Shown piece by piece: positions 9,109-18,202 of a stretch of DNA of 56,831 bases. The translations under genes and the position numbers were made by a program. This DNA comes from Janthinobacterium aquaticum (GTDB lineage: Bacteria > Pseudomonadota > Gammaproteobacteria > Burkholderiales > Burkholderiaceae_D), in NCBI RefSeq assembly GCF_009208565.1, contig NZ_WFLK01000021.1:1-56831 (forward strand), written 5' to 3'. Numbering within the stretch: position 1 is the first letter of the stretch; the number at the start of each line of letters is the position of its first letter. Under the pieces are notes generated by a model, which was not told where the DNA came from, made no database searches, and saw nothing but the letters and a program-made list of their open reading frames with translations.

Positions 9109-10374
9109 ATGATCCGCGACACTTCCCAGCAGGACGCCGTAATTGCCACACCGCCCGGCCACCATCGGCGCCGCACCGCCATCATTGCCACCGGCGTGCT
9201 GCTGCTCGCCGGCGGCGCCTGGGCTGCCGTTGCCAGTTGGGGCAACAGCGAGCACTCCGTCAACGCCAGCCGCCTGCGCATCGCCGAAGTCACGCGCGGC
9301 ACGCTGATCCGCGACGCCGCCGTCAATGGCCGCGTCGTGGCCGCCATCAGCCCGACTTTGTATTCCACCACCGTGGCCACCGTCACGCTCAAGGCCAAGG
9401 CCGGCGACACGGTGAAAAAAGGCGATGTGCTGGCGGTACTCGAGTCGCCCGACCTGTCGGACGCGCTCAAGCGCGAGCAGTCGAGCGTGCAGCAGCTGGA
9501 AGCGGAAGTGGCGCGCCAGCAGATCCTGGCCAAGAAACAGAAGCTGCTGGCGCGGCGCGAAGCCGACACCGCAGAAATCGAACGGCTGTCGGCGCAGCGC
9601 ACGCTCGAGCGCTATGAAAGCGTGGCCCAGGTGGGCATTATCGCCAAGATCGATTATCAGAAAGCAAAGGACGCCCTCAATTCGGCCGAGATCCGCAGCC
9701 GCCACGCTTCGCAGGCGGCCGGGCTGGAAAGCGAAGATGTGACGCTGGCCCTGAAAACCAAAACCAGTGAACTCGAACGCCAACGGCTGAGCCGCGACAA
9801 CGCCCAGCGCCGCGTTGACGAACTGACCGTGCGCGCGCCCGTCAACGGCTTTATCGGCACGTTGTCAGTCGCCAACCGCAGCGTGGTGCAAGCCAATACG
9901 GCGTTGATGACGCTGGTCGACCTGTCGCAGCTCGAAGTCGAGCTGGAAGTACCGGAAACCTATGTGGCCGATATCGGTCTGGGCATGAGCGCCGAGATTG
10001 AAACGGGCGCCATCAAGGCCACCGGCAAGCTGTCGGCGCTGTCGCCGGAAGTAGTAAAAAACCAGGTGCTGGCGCGCGTGCGGTTTAACGGCGAGCAGCC
10101 TGCAGGGCTGCGCCAGAATCAACGCGTCTCGGCCCGATTGCTGATCGACGAGCGGCCCAATGTGCTGATGCTGGCGCGCGGCTCGTTCGTGGAAGCCGAA
10201 GGCGGCCGCTTTGCCTATGTGGTGCAGGGTAACGTCGCAATCCGCACCCCCATCAAACTGGGCGCCACCAGCGTCTCGGCGGTGGAAATCAAGGAAGGCC
10301 TGAAACTGGGCGACCAGGTGGTGGTGGCCGGCACCGAAAACTTCGCGAACGCCGTGCGCGTCACGCTCAACTAA
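9109..10374 (+). CDS. Periplasmic adaptor subunit (HlyD/MacA-like)
   Basis: A 421-residue membrane-fusion protein. A cytoplasmic N-tail of about 20 residues and a single membrane segment (about 23-42) precede a biotinyl-lipoyl-like half-motif (KAKAGDTVKKGDVLAVLESP), a long coiled coil rich in Glu/Lys/Gln, the second half-motif (RAPVNGFIG) and beta-barrel plus membrane-proximal domains. Such proteins link an inner-membrane ABC transporter to an outer-membrane channel. The frame is open for 82 more codons upstream, but that stretch covers the sigma-54 promoter and reads as non-protein, so the ATG at 9109 is used. It is the first gene of the transporter/two-component operon. No TolC-like gene is nearby. 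Confidence 0.87.
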   Translation: MIRDTSQQDAVIATPPGHHRRRTAIIATGVLLLAGGAWAAVASWGNSEHSVNASRLRIAEVTRGTLIRDAAVNGRVVAAISPTLYSTTVATVTLKAKAGDTVKKGDVLAVLESPDLSDALKREQSSVQQLEAEVARQQILAKKQKLLARREADTAEIERLSAQRTLERYESVAQVGIIAKIDYQKAKDALNSAEIRSRHASQAAGLESEDVTLALKTKTSELERQRLSRDNAQRRVDELTVRAPVNGFIGTLSVANRSVVQANTALMTLVDLSQLEVELEVPETYVADIGLGMSAEIETGAIKATGKLSALSPEVVKNQVLARVRFNGEQPAGLRQNQRVSARLLIDERPNVLMLARGSFVEAEGGRFAYVVQGNVAIRTPIKLGATSVSAVEIKEGLKLGDQVVVAGTENFANAVRVTLN

Positions 10375-10406
10375 TTTTTATACTCACTCCGTCAGAGAGG
10401 CTCCCC

Positions 10407-11120
10407 ATGCTGCGCATGCACAACCTGAGCAAAGTTTATCGCACCCACATGATTGAAACGCACGCGCTGCGCGGCTTTGAAATCCATGTCAGGGAAGGCG
10501 AATTCGTCACCGTGACCGGCCCATCGGGTTCGGGCAAGACCAGTTTCCTCAATATCGCCGGGCTGCTGGAAGAATTTACCGAAGGCGAATACATCCTTGA
10601 CGGCGTCAACGTCAAGGGCATGAACGACAATGCCCGTTCGCGCCTGCGCAATGAAAAGCTCGGCTTTATCTTCCAGGGCTTCAATCTGATTCCCGACCTG
10701 TCGCTGTTCGACAATGTCGATGTGCCGCTGCGCTACCGCGGCTTCAACCGCGCCGAACGCAAAGAGCGCATCGAGGACGCGCTGGCCAAGGTCGGCCTGG
10801 CCTCGCGCATGAAGCACTACCCGGCCGAACTGTCGGGCGGTCAGCAGCAGCGCGTGGCCATTGCACGCGCGCTGGCCGGCTCGCCCAAGCTGCTGCTGGC
10901 CGATGAACCGACCGGCAACCTCGATACGCAAATGGCGCGCGGCGTGATGGAACTGCTCGAAGACATCAATGCCCAGGGCACCACTATCCTGATGGTCACG
11001 CATGACCCGGAACTGGCGCTGCGCAGCCAGCGCAATGTCCACATTATCGACGGCCAGGTGTCGGACCTGGTGCAGCACGGCGCGTCGCTTGCCGGCACCC
11101 GCCACGCCGCCACCGTCTGA
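10407..11120 (+). CDS. ABC transporter ATP-binding protein (MacB/LolD type)
   Basis: A 237-residue ATPase with Walker A GPSGSGKT (residues 38-45), a Q-loop FIFQGFNLIP, the signature LSGGQQQR, Walker B LLLADEPTGNLD and the H-switch VTHD. This subgroup powers mechanotransmission transporters such as MacB, LolCDE and FtsEX rather than classic substrate channels. It follows the adaptor by 32 bases and precedes the first permease by 9, which marks a split MacB-like system. AGAGAGGC upstream is a fair ribosome binding site. Confidence 0.93.
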   Translation: MLRMHNLSKVYRTHMIETHALRGFEIHVREGEFVTVTGPSGSGKTSFLNIAGLLEEFTEGEYILDGVNVKGMNDNARSRLRNEKLGFIFQGFNLIPDLSLFDNVDVPLRYRGFNRAERKERIEDALAKVGLASRMKHYPAELSGGQQQRVAIARALAGSPKLLLADEPTGNLDTQMARGVMELLEDINAQGTTILMVTHDPELALRSQRNVHIIDGQVSDLVQHGASLAGTRHAATV

Positions 11121-11129
11121 GGAACGACC

Positions 11130-12452
11130 ATGTTCGAATACTATTTCAAGCTGGGCCTGCGCAGCCTGTTGCGCAACCGCGCCCTGACCGCGCTGATGAT
11201 ACTGACGCTGGCCGTCGGCGTGGCCGCCAGCGTGTCGACCGTCACCATTTTGCACGCCATGTCGGGCGACCCATTGCCGCACAAGAGCGACCGCCTGTTC
11301 GTGCCGGTGATCGATATCCTGCCGCTCAAGGGCTACGTGGCAGGTGAAAAGCCGGGTTTTGCGCAAATGCAGACGAGCTATATCGATGCCCAGAACTTCA
11401 TGCGCAGCAAGGTCGGCGTGCGCCGCACCGTGATGTATGGCGTGGCCGGCCCGGTCGAGCCCGCACGCAAGGATCTGGGTACATTTTTTTCACAAGGCAT
11501 GGCGCCCACGCGCGACTTCTTTGCCATGTTCGAGCCGCCGTTCCTGTACGGCCAGCCGTGGAGCGAAGCGGACGACGCCAGCGGCGCCGATGTCATCGTG
11601 CTGAGCCGCGCGCTGTCCGAAAAGCTGGTCGGCAACACCAACCCGGTCGGCCAACGCGTGACGGTCCTGGGACGGCCCTACATGGTGACTGGTGTGCTGG
11701 CCACCTGGGACGTGGTACCGCGCGCGCACCATATTATCGGCAGCAAGGGCGCGTTCGGTCCGGAAGACGAATTTTTCATTCCCTTTGCCAGCGCGATCCG
11801 CCACGAAACCGTGCACGATGGCGGCATGAGCTGCAATGGCGACGGCAATGCTCCCGGCTACCAGGGCACACTGGCCTCAGGCTGCACCTGGCTGCAATTC
11901 TGGTTCGAAATGGCCAGCAGCAGCGACCGCGGACAATTGCAGCAGTACCTGGACGCCTATGCTGGCGAGCAGCGCAAGCTGGGCCGCATGCCGCGCAATG
12001 CTCCCAATCGCCTTTATGATCTGAACGAATGGATGAGCTTTTTGCAGGTGGTCGATAACGACAACAAACTCGCTGCCTGGCTGGCGTTCGGCTTCCTGCT
12101 GCTTTGTCTGGTCAATACCATCGGTCTGCTGCTGGCAAAATTTTCCGTGCGCGCCGCCGAGGTGGGCATACGCCGCGCACTGGGCGCCACCCGGCGCGAC
12201 ATCTTCAGCCAGTTCCTGATCGAAACCACCGTGATCGGCCTGGCCGGCGGCGTGCTCGGCCTGCTGCTGGCTTTCGGCGCACTGGCCGTGGTCAGCCGGC
12301 AGTCCAAGGACCTGGGCACGGTCGCGCACATGGATATACCGATGCTGCTGCTGACGTTTGCGATGTCGGTGGCCGCCGCCCTGCTGGCTGGTTTGCTGCC
12401 GACCTGGCGTGCCTGCCAGGTCACGCCGGCAATCCAGCTCAAAACCCAATGA
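11130..12452 (+). CDS. FtsX-like ABC permease, first of pair
   Basis: A 440-residue permease with one N-terminal membrane helix (about 18-40), a large periplasmic MacB core-type domain, and three C-terminal helices (about 312-337, 363-392, 403-430). The conserved GIRRALGATRRDIFSQFLIE coupling segment contacts the ATPase. The topology is that of MacB/FtsX. GAGGAACGACC before the ATG is a good ribosome binding site. It should pair with the next gene to make a hetero-dimeric transporter. The substrate is unknown. Confidence 0.9.
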   Translation: MFEYYFKLGLRSLLRNRALTALMILTLAVGVAASVSTVTILHAMSGDPLPHKSDRLFVPVIDILPLKGYVAGEKPGFAQMQTSYIDAQNFMRSKVGVRRTVMYGVAGPVEPARKDLGTFFSQGMAPTRDFFAMFEPPFLYGQPWSEADDASGADVIVLSRALSEKLVGNTNPVGQRVTVLGRPYMVTGVLATWDVVPRAHHIIGSKGAFGPEDEFFIPFASAIRHETVHDGGMSCNGDGNAPGYQGTLASGCTWLQFWFEMASSSDRGQLQQYLDAYAGEQRKLGRMPRNAPNRLYDLNEWMSFLQVVDNDNKLAAWLAFGFLLLCLVNTIGLLLAKFSVRAAEVGIRRALGATRRDIFSQFLIETTVIGLAGGVLGLLLAFGALAVVSRQSKDLGTVAHMDIPMLLLTFAMSVAAALLAGLLPTWRACQVTPAIQLKTQ

Positions 12453-12480
12453 TCACCCATTTCCCACTATGAGGTTCAGC

Positions 12481-13719
12481 ATGGAAATCCGCCCCATCCT
12501 GTCGGCGCTGATGCGCAGCAAAACCGGCGCCGTCCTGGTCGCAGTGCAGGTCGCGATCAGCCTGGCCATCCTGGCCAACGCCCTGCATATCGTCAACCTG
12601 CGCCAGGCCGTGGCCGCGCGGCCCACTGGCGTGGCCGCCGAAAACGATATTTTTTACGTCAATATCCAGAACCTCAACCGCGGCAGTCATGAGCGACAGC
12701 TGGCCGAACAGAAACGCCAGGCGGCACTGCTGCGCGCCCTGCCGGGCGTGATGTCGGTGGCGCAAACGTCACAGGCAGTCCTGTCACGCTCAGGCAACAT
12801 TACCAGCGTGTCGATCAAGCGTGGCCAGGCGACGCCGAGCGCCGAAGTGGCGACCTACTTCAGCCCTGATTCGCTGATCAAAACGTATGGCCTGCAACTG
12901 ATCGAAGGGCGCGATTTCCGGCCCGACGAAGCGCCGGAGATCAACGAAGATGTCGACAACAGTTCGCCCAAGGTCGTGATACTGTCGCGCGCCGCAGCGC
13001 AACAGATCTGGCCAGGCGAGACCAGCTTTGTCGGCAAGACACTGTTCCAGGGCAGTGGCCCGGACGACCCCGAACTGCGCGTGGTAGGCATCGTCGAGCG
13101 GCTGCAGACGCAGAATGCGCAGAACAAGCCTCGAGGCGAACATTCGGCCCTGCTGCCAGCGCGCCTGACCGGCGGGCGTGACCAGCTGATGTATGCGGTA
13201 CGGGCAGAACCGGGCCAGCGTGACCGTTTGATGCAGGAAGCGCAACAGGCCATCCGCACGTCCAGCACGGACCGGCTGCTGGTCTCTATCGACACGCTGC
13301 AACAGCACCGCAAGGCGCGCTATCGGGCCGATCAGGGCCTGTCGTGGATGCTGATCGCCGTCAGCACGCTGCTGCTGCTGGTGACCGCCAGCGGCATCGT
13401 CGGTATCGCCAGCCTGTGGGTCACCCAGCGCAAAAAGCAGATCGGCGTGCGCCGTGCACTGGGGGCGCGGCGCATCGATATTCTGCGCTATTTCCTGACC
13501 GAGAATTTCATGATCACCAGCGCCGGCATCGCGGCAGGTGTGCTGCTGGCGCTGGCGCTCAACCACCTGCTGGTCAGCCAGCTCGAACTGGCGCGCCTGC
13601 CGCTGGGCTACCTGCTGGGCGGCGCGCTGGTATTCTGGCTGCTGGGCGTGGGCGCTGTCTACGGGCCGGCCTGGCGCGCGGCCAGCATCTCGCCGGCCAC
13701 CGCCACCCGCAGTACCTGA
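12481..13719 (+). CDS. FtsX-like ABC permease, second of pair
   Basis: A 412-residue permease with the same layout as its neighbour: an N-terminal helix (about 17-36), a periplasmic domain, and three C-terminal helices with IGVRRALGARRIDILRYFLT as the coupling segment. The ATG at 12481 has GAGG seven bases upstream and is preferred over an in-frame ATG at 12469. It is divergent in sequence from the first permease, so the pair is probably a heterodimer rather than a recent duplication. The 28-base gap to the response regulator suggests one transcript. Confidence 0.88.
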   Translation: MEIRPILSALMRSKTGAVLVAVQVAISLAILANALHIVNLRQAVAARPTGVAAENDIFYVNIQNLNRGSHERQLAEQKRQAALLRALPGVMSVAQTSQAVLSRSGNITSVSIKRGQATPSAEVATYFSPDSLIKTYGLQLIEGRDFRPDEAPEINEDVDNSSPKVVILSRAAAQQIWPGETSFVGKTLFQGSGPDDPELRVVGIVERLQTQNAQNKPRGEHSALLPARLTGGRDQLMYAVRAEPGQRDRLMQEAQQAIRTSSTDRLLVSIDTLQQHRKARYRADQGLSWMLIAVSTLLLLVTASGIVGIASLWVTQRKKQIGVRRALGARRIDILRYFLTENFMITSAGIAAGVLLALALNHLLVSQLELARLPLGYLLGGALVFWLLGVGAVYGPAWRAASISPATATRST

Positions 13720-13747
13720 GTCATTGTCCCGGTGTTATGCTGCGTCC

Positions 13748-15088
13748 ATGCCTACCGTACTGATTATTGACGACAACGCCGCCGTGGCGATGGCACTCGA
13801 GGTGCTGTTTTCGCTGCACGAGATCGACGCCCTGCGCGCCGCTTCGCCCGAAGAAGGCCTGGCGCTGCTGGCGCGCCATCCGGTCGACCTGGTGCTGCAG
13901 GACATGAACTTCGCGGCCGACACCACTTCAGGCGAGGAAGGCGTGGCGCTGTTTCACGCCATCCGCGCGCGCCATCCCGACCTGCCGGTGATCCTGCTGA
14001 CGGCCTGGACCCAGCTCGATACCGCGGTCGAGCTGATCAAATCGGGCGCCGCCGATTACCTGGCCAAGCCCTGGGACGACCGGCGCCTGATCGCCAGCGT
14101 GCACAACCTGCTCGAACTGGGCCAGGCCAACCGCACCCTGCGTGAAAAAACGCTGCAGGAACAGCGCCAGCACCAGGCGCTGGCGTCGCAGTTCGACCTG
14201 CGCGGCATGGTCTGGCAGGACGCCGCCACCGAACGCGTGGTGCACCTGGCCTGCCAGGTGGCGCGCGCCGATGTGCCGGTGCTGATCTCGGGACCGAACG
14301 GCAGCGGCAAGGAGCGCATCGCCGCCATCGTGCAGGCCAACTCGCAGGTGGCCGACGGCCCGTTCGTGATCCTCAATTGCGGCGCCGTGCCGGTCGAGCT
14401 GATCGAGGCCGAACTGTTCGGCGCCGAAGCGGGTGCCTATACGGGCGCTTCGCGTGCACGCGACGGCAAGTTCGATGCGGCCGATGGCGGCACCCTGTTT
14501 CTCGACGAAATCGGCAACCTGCCGCTGGCAGGCCAGATGAAGCTGCTGCGCGTGCTGGAAACGGGCCGCTTCGAGCGCCTCGGCTCGAACCGCGAGCGCC
14601 AGGTGCGGGTGCGCATTATCAGCGCCAGCAATGCCGACCTGCCGGCCATGATCAGGGCCGGCACCTTCCGCGAAGACCTGTATTACCGCCTCAATGTAAT
14701 CGAGCTGCGCCTGCCGCCCCTGTCCCAGCGCCCGGCCGACATCCTGGTGCTGGCGCGCCATTTCCTGGGCCCAGGCAAGGCGCTCGATGCGCAGGCCGAA
14801 GCGAGCCTGCTGGCGCACGGCTGGCCGGGCAATGTGCGCGAATTGAAAAACGTGATGCAGCGCGCCAGCCTGCTGGCGCCAGGCGCCGTGATCGGCGTGC
14901 AGGAGCTGGGCCTGCCGGCTGCTGCAGCGCGCCTGCCTGAAACGGCGACCGGCGAACCTGACCGCGAGCAGGTGGCAGCGGCACTGGCGCGCGCGCAGGG
15001 CGTGGTGGCACAGGCGGCGCAGGAGCTGGGCCTGTCGCGCCAGGCGCTGTACCGGCGCATGGAGCGGCTCGGCATCGCGCGCGGGTGA
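13748..15088 (+). CDS. NtrC-family sigma-54-dependent response regulator
   Basis: A 446-residue activator. The receiver domain (1-120) has the acidic pair D8/D9, phosphoacceptor D52, a threonine in LLTAW and lysine in AKPWDD. The AAA+ domain has Walker A GPNGSGKE, the sigma-54 contact loop as GAYTGA (usual form GAFTGA) and Walker B GGTLFLDEIGN. The Fis-type C-terminal helix-turn-helix reads AAQELGLSRQALYRRMERLGI. It activates RpoN promoters after phosphorylation, and the promoter at 9061 is the obvious target. No strong ribosome binding site is seen before the ATG, so translation may depend on the preceding gene. Confidence 0.94.
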   Translation: MPTVLIIDDNAAVAMALEVLFSLHEIDALRAASPEEGLALLARHPVDLVLQDMNFAADTTSGEEGVALFHAIRARHPDLPVILLTAWTQLDTAVELIKSGAADYLAKPWDDRRLIASVHNLLELGQANRTLREKTLQEQRQHQALASQFDLRGMVWQDAATERVVHLACQVARADVPVLISGPNGSGKERIAAIVQANSQVADGPFVILNCGAVPVELIEAELFGAEAGAYTGASRARDGKFDAADGGTLFLDEIGNLPLAGQMKLLRVLETGRFERLGSNRERQVRVRIISASNADLPAMIRAGTFREDLYYRLNVIELRLPPLSQRPADILVLARHFLGPGKALDAQAEASLLAHGWPGNVRELKNVMQRASLLAPGAVIGVQELGLPAAAARLPETATGEPDREQVAAALARAQGVVAQAAQELGLSRQALYRRMERLGIARG

Positions 15089-16440
15089 TGGCGAACCGAC
15101 CCATGCCTGCGAAAAGCCTGCGTCTTTCGCTGCTCACGCGCTGGACCGCGCTGGTGGCCACGCTGCTGGTGCTGGGCATCGGCATCGCGCTGTTGATCGC
15201 CCACTTCCTGCCCGGCCAGCCACTGCTGGTGATGGGCCTGTCGCTGGCCTGCATCGTGCCGATTGCCGTGATTACCATCCGCGCCCAGCTGCAATCGATG
15301 CTGTCGCTGTTTCGCGCGCTGTCAGGCACCGTCGCCAGCTACCAGGACGGCGACTTTGCCTTCAGCCTGCGCTGGCCGCAAAACGATGAACTGAGCGACC
15401 TGGTGGCCGCCCACAACGCGCTGGGCGACGTGCTGCGCCAGCAGCGGCTCGATCTGGTGCAGAGGGAACTGCTGCTCGATACCATGGTGCAGAACACGCC
15501 GGTGGCCATGCTGCTGGTGGCCGACAAGCGCGCCATCGTGTACGCCAACCTGGCGGCGCGCCAGTTGCTCAACGACGGTCGCCGGCTCGAAGGCCATCAG
15601 TTGGCCGAGATCGTGCAGCAGGCCGCACCTGCCTTGGCCGAAGCACTGGCGCGCAGCACCGACGGCCTGTTTACCAGCGGCGAAGGCGAGCAGGAAGAGG
15701 TGTATCACCTGGCGCGGCGCCGCTTCAGCCTGAACGGGCGCCAGCATGAACTGCTGCTGCTGCGCCAGCTGACGCTGGAACTGCGCCGCCAGGAAGTGCA
15801 GACCTGGAAAAAAGTCATCCGCGTGATCAGCCACGAGTTGAACAATTCGCTGGCGCCGCTCGCTTCGCTGGCCCACTCCGGTGCCGAACTGGTGCGGCGC
15901 GGCCAGACGGCGCGCCTGCCCCAGATCCTGGCCATCATCGAGGAACGCACGCGCCATCTGGAGAGCTTCATCCTCGGTTACGCGCGCTTCGCCAAGCTGC
16001 CAGCACCGCGCCCGGCCAGCTGTGCGTGGCAGCCCTTCCTCGACAGCCTGGCGGCGCAGATAGCGTTCGTGCTCGACGGCGCGCCGCCTGCGCCGCCTGC
16101 ATTTTTCGATGCGGCGCAACTGCAGCAGGCGCTGATCAACCTGCTCAAGAACGCACATGAATCGGGGTCAAATGCCGATTGCGTAAGCATGCATCTGAGC
16201 CAGGCCCACGGCATGCTGCGCATCGAAGTGCGCGACCGCGGTCCGGGCATGACTGAGGCCGTGATGGACAATGCACTGGTGCCGTTCTACTCGACCAAAC
16301 GCAGCGGCACTGGCCTCGGGCTGGCGCTGACGCGCGAAATCGCCGAGGCCCATGGCGGGCGCCTGGTGCTGGCCAACCGCGAAGGCGGTGGCCTCGCCGT
16401 CACGCTGATGCTGCCGCAGCCCGCAATTGAAGAAAGCTGA
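15088..16440 (+). CDS. Sensor histidine kinase paired with the sigma-54 regulator
   Basis: A 450-residue membrane kinase. Two membrane helices (about 20-40 and 46-64) bracket a very short loop, so sensing is probably within the membrane or of the transporter rather than by a large periplasmic domain. HAMP- and PAS-like regions follow, then the H-box VISHELNNSLAPL (H249), N-box NLLKNAHESG, G1 RDRGPGM and G2 GTGLGLAL. The start overlaps the regulator stop as TGATG, which implies translational coupling; an in-frame GTG at 15085 is an alternative. This is an NtrB/NtrY-type kinase, and the coupling makes the pair assignment firm. Confidence 0.93.
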   Translation: MANRPMPAKSLRLSLLTRWTALVATLLVLGIGIALLIAHFLPGQPLLVMGLSLACIVPIAVITIRAQLQSMLSLFRALSGTVASYQDGDFAFSLRWPQNDELSDLVAAHNALGDVLRQQRLDLVQRELLLDTMVQNTPVAMLLVADKRAIVYANLAARQLLNDGRRLEGHQLAEIVQQAAPALAEALARSTDGLFTSGEGEQEEVYHLARRRFSLNGRQHELLLLRQLTLELRRQEVQTWKKVIRVISHELNNSLAPLASLAHSGAELVRRGQTARLPQILAIIEERTRHLESFILGYARFAKLPAPRPASCAWQPFLDSLAAQIAFVLDGAPPAPPAFFDAAQLQQALINLLKNAHESGSNADCVSMHLSQAHGMLRIEVRDRGPGMTEAVMDNALVPFYSTKRSGTGLGLALTREIAEAHGGRLVLANREGGGLAVTLMLPQPAIEES

Positions 16441-16463
16441 GCGGCGGCTGCTACACTGGCGCC

Positions 16464-17246
16464 ATGAATCCAGAATTTACCTCCATCAGTAACGAAGCTT
16501 ACGCCCAGCCCGGCCATCCGCCGGCCACCACCACCGAACTGCGCGGCATCCGCTACCTGCACCTGGGTACCCAGTGGGTACAGGGCGCCATGCGACTCGA
16601 CCGGCCCGACGCCATCGAGCTCGAATACGTGCAGATGATGACGATGTGGCTGCTGTTCAAGCCGCAACCGAAGCGCATCGTGCAGCTGGGCCTGGGCAGC
16701 GCCGCGCTGACCAAATTTGCCTACCGCCGCTTTCCCGACGCCAGCGTGACGGCGGTCGAGCTCAATCCCAACGTGATCGCCATCTGCGGCGCGCAGTTTG
16801 CGCTGCCGGCCAATGACGAACGCCTCGATGTGCGCGAAATGAATGCGCTCGACTTCGTGCAGGACCAGGCCAACCACCATACGGTCGATGTGCTGCAGGT
16901 CGATCTGTACGATGAAGAAGCGCGCGGTCCGGTGCTCGACACGCCCGAGTTCTACCAGGCCTGCTTCGACTGCCTGAGCGACGACGGCGTGATGGTCACC
17001 AATGTCTTCGGCGAATTCGACAACTACGACAAGAACTTGCGCGCGATGGAACTGGTGTTCGACGCCGTGGTGTGGGTACCGGACGCAGAAGATGAAAACA
17101 TCGTGGTGCTGGCTTTCAAGAATTCGCCCGTGATCGACTTCAGCGACCTGTACGAACGCGCCGGCTCAATCAAGAAGCAGTTCAATCTGCCCGCCAAGAA
17201 CTGGGTCAATGGCCTGAAGCAGTGGATGCTGGACCAGCAAGACTAA
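16464..17246 (+). CDS. Spermidine-synthase-like protein (SAM-fold)
   Basis: A 260-residue Rossmann-fold protein related to SpeE and to spermine/spermidine-synthase-domain methyltransferases. Motif I reads VQLGLGSAALTKFA (about 73-86) and the acidic loop TAVELNP (about 96-102). The catalytic GGGDG of true aminopropyltransferases is replaced by GLGSA, and the small N-terminal beta domain is reduced. It is therefore unlikely to make spermidine, and the reaction is not known. It lies 23 bases after the kinase gene, so it may share the transcript. No clear ribosome binding site is seen. Confidence 0.75.
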   Translation: MNPEFTSISNEAYAQPGHPPATTTELRGIRYLHLGTQWVQGAMRLDRPDAIELEYVQMMTMWLLFKPQPKRIVQLGLGSAALTKFAYRRFPDASVTAVELNPNVIAICGAQFALPANDERLDVREMNALDFVQDQANHHTVDVLQVDLYDEEARGPVLDTPEFYQACFDCLSDDGVMVTNVFGEFDNYDKNLRAMELVFDAVVWVPDAEDENIVVLAFKNSPVIDFSDLYERAGSIKKQFNLPAKNWVNGLKQWMLDQQD

Positions 17247-17261
17247 AGGGACTATTTACCT

Positions 17262-17284
17262 GCACGCTTGACCGGCCGGCGTGC
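17262..17284. terminator. Weak hairpin after the spermidine-synthase-like gene
   Basis: GCACGC (17262-17267) pairs with GCGTGC (17279-17284) around a loop containing CCGGCCGG. There is no T-run, so it is at best a weak or factor-dependent terminator. Confidence 0.25.
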
Positions 17285-17345
17285 TTGCCTGATCATCGGT
17301 GATGCTGGCGATCGCCACCATTTTTCCTACCCACCAGGAGCACCG

Positions 17346-18188
17346 ATGAATCAGCGCAAATTTGTTTCCTTCCGCCTTGCGGCCACCGCCGCCCTGTTGC
17401 TGGCCTACGCCGGCAGCGGCGCGGCACTGGCCGCCGACAGTGTCGCCGACCCGGCCCTGCAGGCCGCCATTGCCGGCAGCGCCCGCACGCCGGCCAACGC
17501 TGCACGCGACAGCGCGCGCCACCCGTATGAAACGCTGCGCTTTTTCGGCATCAAGCCCACCATGACAGTGGTCGAGCTGGCGCCCGGCGGTGGCTGGTAC
17601 ACCGAAATCCTGGCACCCTATCTGCGCGACCAGGGCAAGCTGATCGCCGCCGGCAGCGACCCGCAAGGCAGCGAAGGCGCGCGTCGCAGCGCGGCACGCT
17701 TCCAGCAAAAGCTCGACACCAATCCGGCAGCGTTCGACAAAGTGGAAATCGGCGCTTTTGCGCCACCGAGCACCTACCGCATCGCGCCCAAGGGCACGGC
17801 TGACATGGTGCTGACGTTTCGCAATATCCATAACTGGATACCGGTTGGTGAAGAAGGCATGCAGACGCTGTTCAAACAGGTCTACGACAGCCTGAAACCG
17901 GGCGGCGTATTCGGCGTGGTCGAACACCGCCTGCCAGCAAACAAAGCACAGGACGCCAAAGCCAGCAGCGGCTATATCCATGAAGCGTATGTGATCAAGC
18001 TGGCCGAAGGCGCCGGCTTCAAACTGGCCGGCAAGTCGGACATCAACGCCAACCCGAAAGACACGGCCGACCATGAAGGCGGCGTGTGGGCGCTGCCGCC
18101 CACCTACGGCAACAAGGACGTCGACCGCGCCAAATATGAGGCGATCGGCGAGAGCGACCGCATGACGCTGAAATTCGTCAAGCCGTAA
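17346..18188 (+). CDS. Exported class I SAM-methyltransferase-like protein (COG4798 type)
   Basis: A 280-residue protein with a clear signal peptide (positive start, hydrophobic core about residues 10-28, AxA-type cut at ALA-ADS). The mature part has a methyltransferase motif I, VVELAPGGGWYTEILAPYL, and post-motifs typical of predicted methyltransferases. The start ATG at 17346 has a near-perfect AGGAG eight bases before it. S-adenosylmethionine is not expected in the periplasm, so either it acts before export, binds another ligand, or is a repurposed fold. No partner is evident. Confidence 0.8.
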   Translation: MNQRKFVSFRLAATAALLLAYAGSGAALAADSVADPALQAAIAGSARTPANAARDSARHPYETLRFFGIKPTMTVVELAPGGGWYTEILAPYLRDQGKLIAAGSDPQGSEGARRSAARFQQKLDTNPAAFDKVEIGAFAPPSTYRIAPKGTADMVLTFRNIHNWIPVGEEGMQTLFKQVYDSLKPGGVFGVVEHRLPANKAQDAKASSGYIHEAYVIKLAEGAGFKLAGKSDINANPKDTADHEGGVWALPPTYGNKDVDRAKYEAIGESDRMTLKFVKP

Positions 18189-18202
18189 TTAACGTATTTC
18201 AC

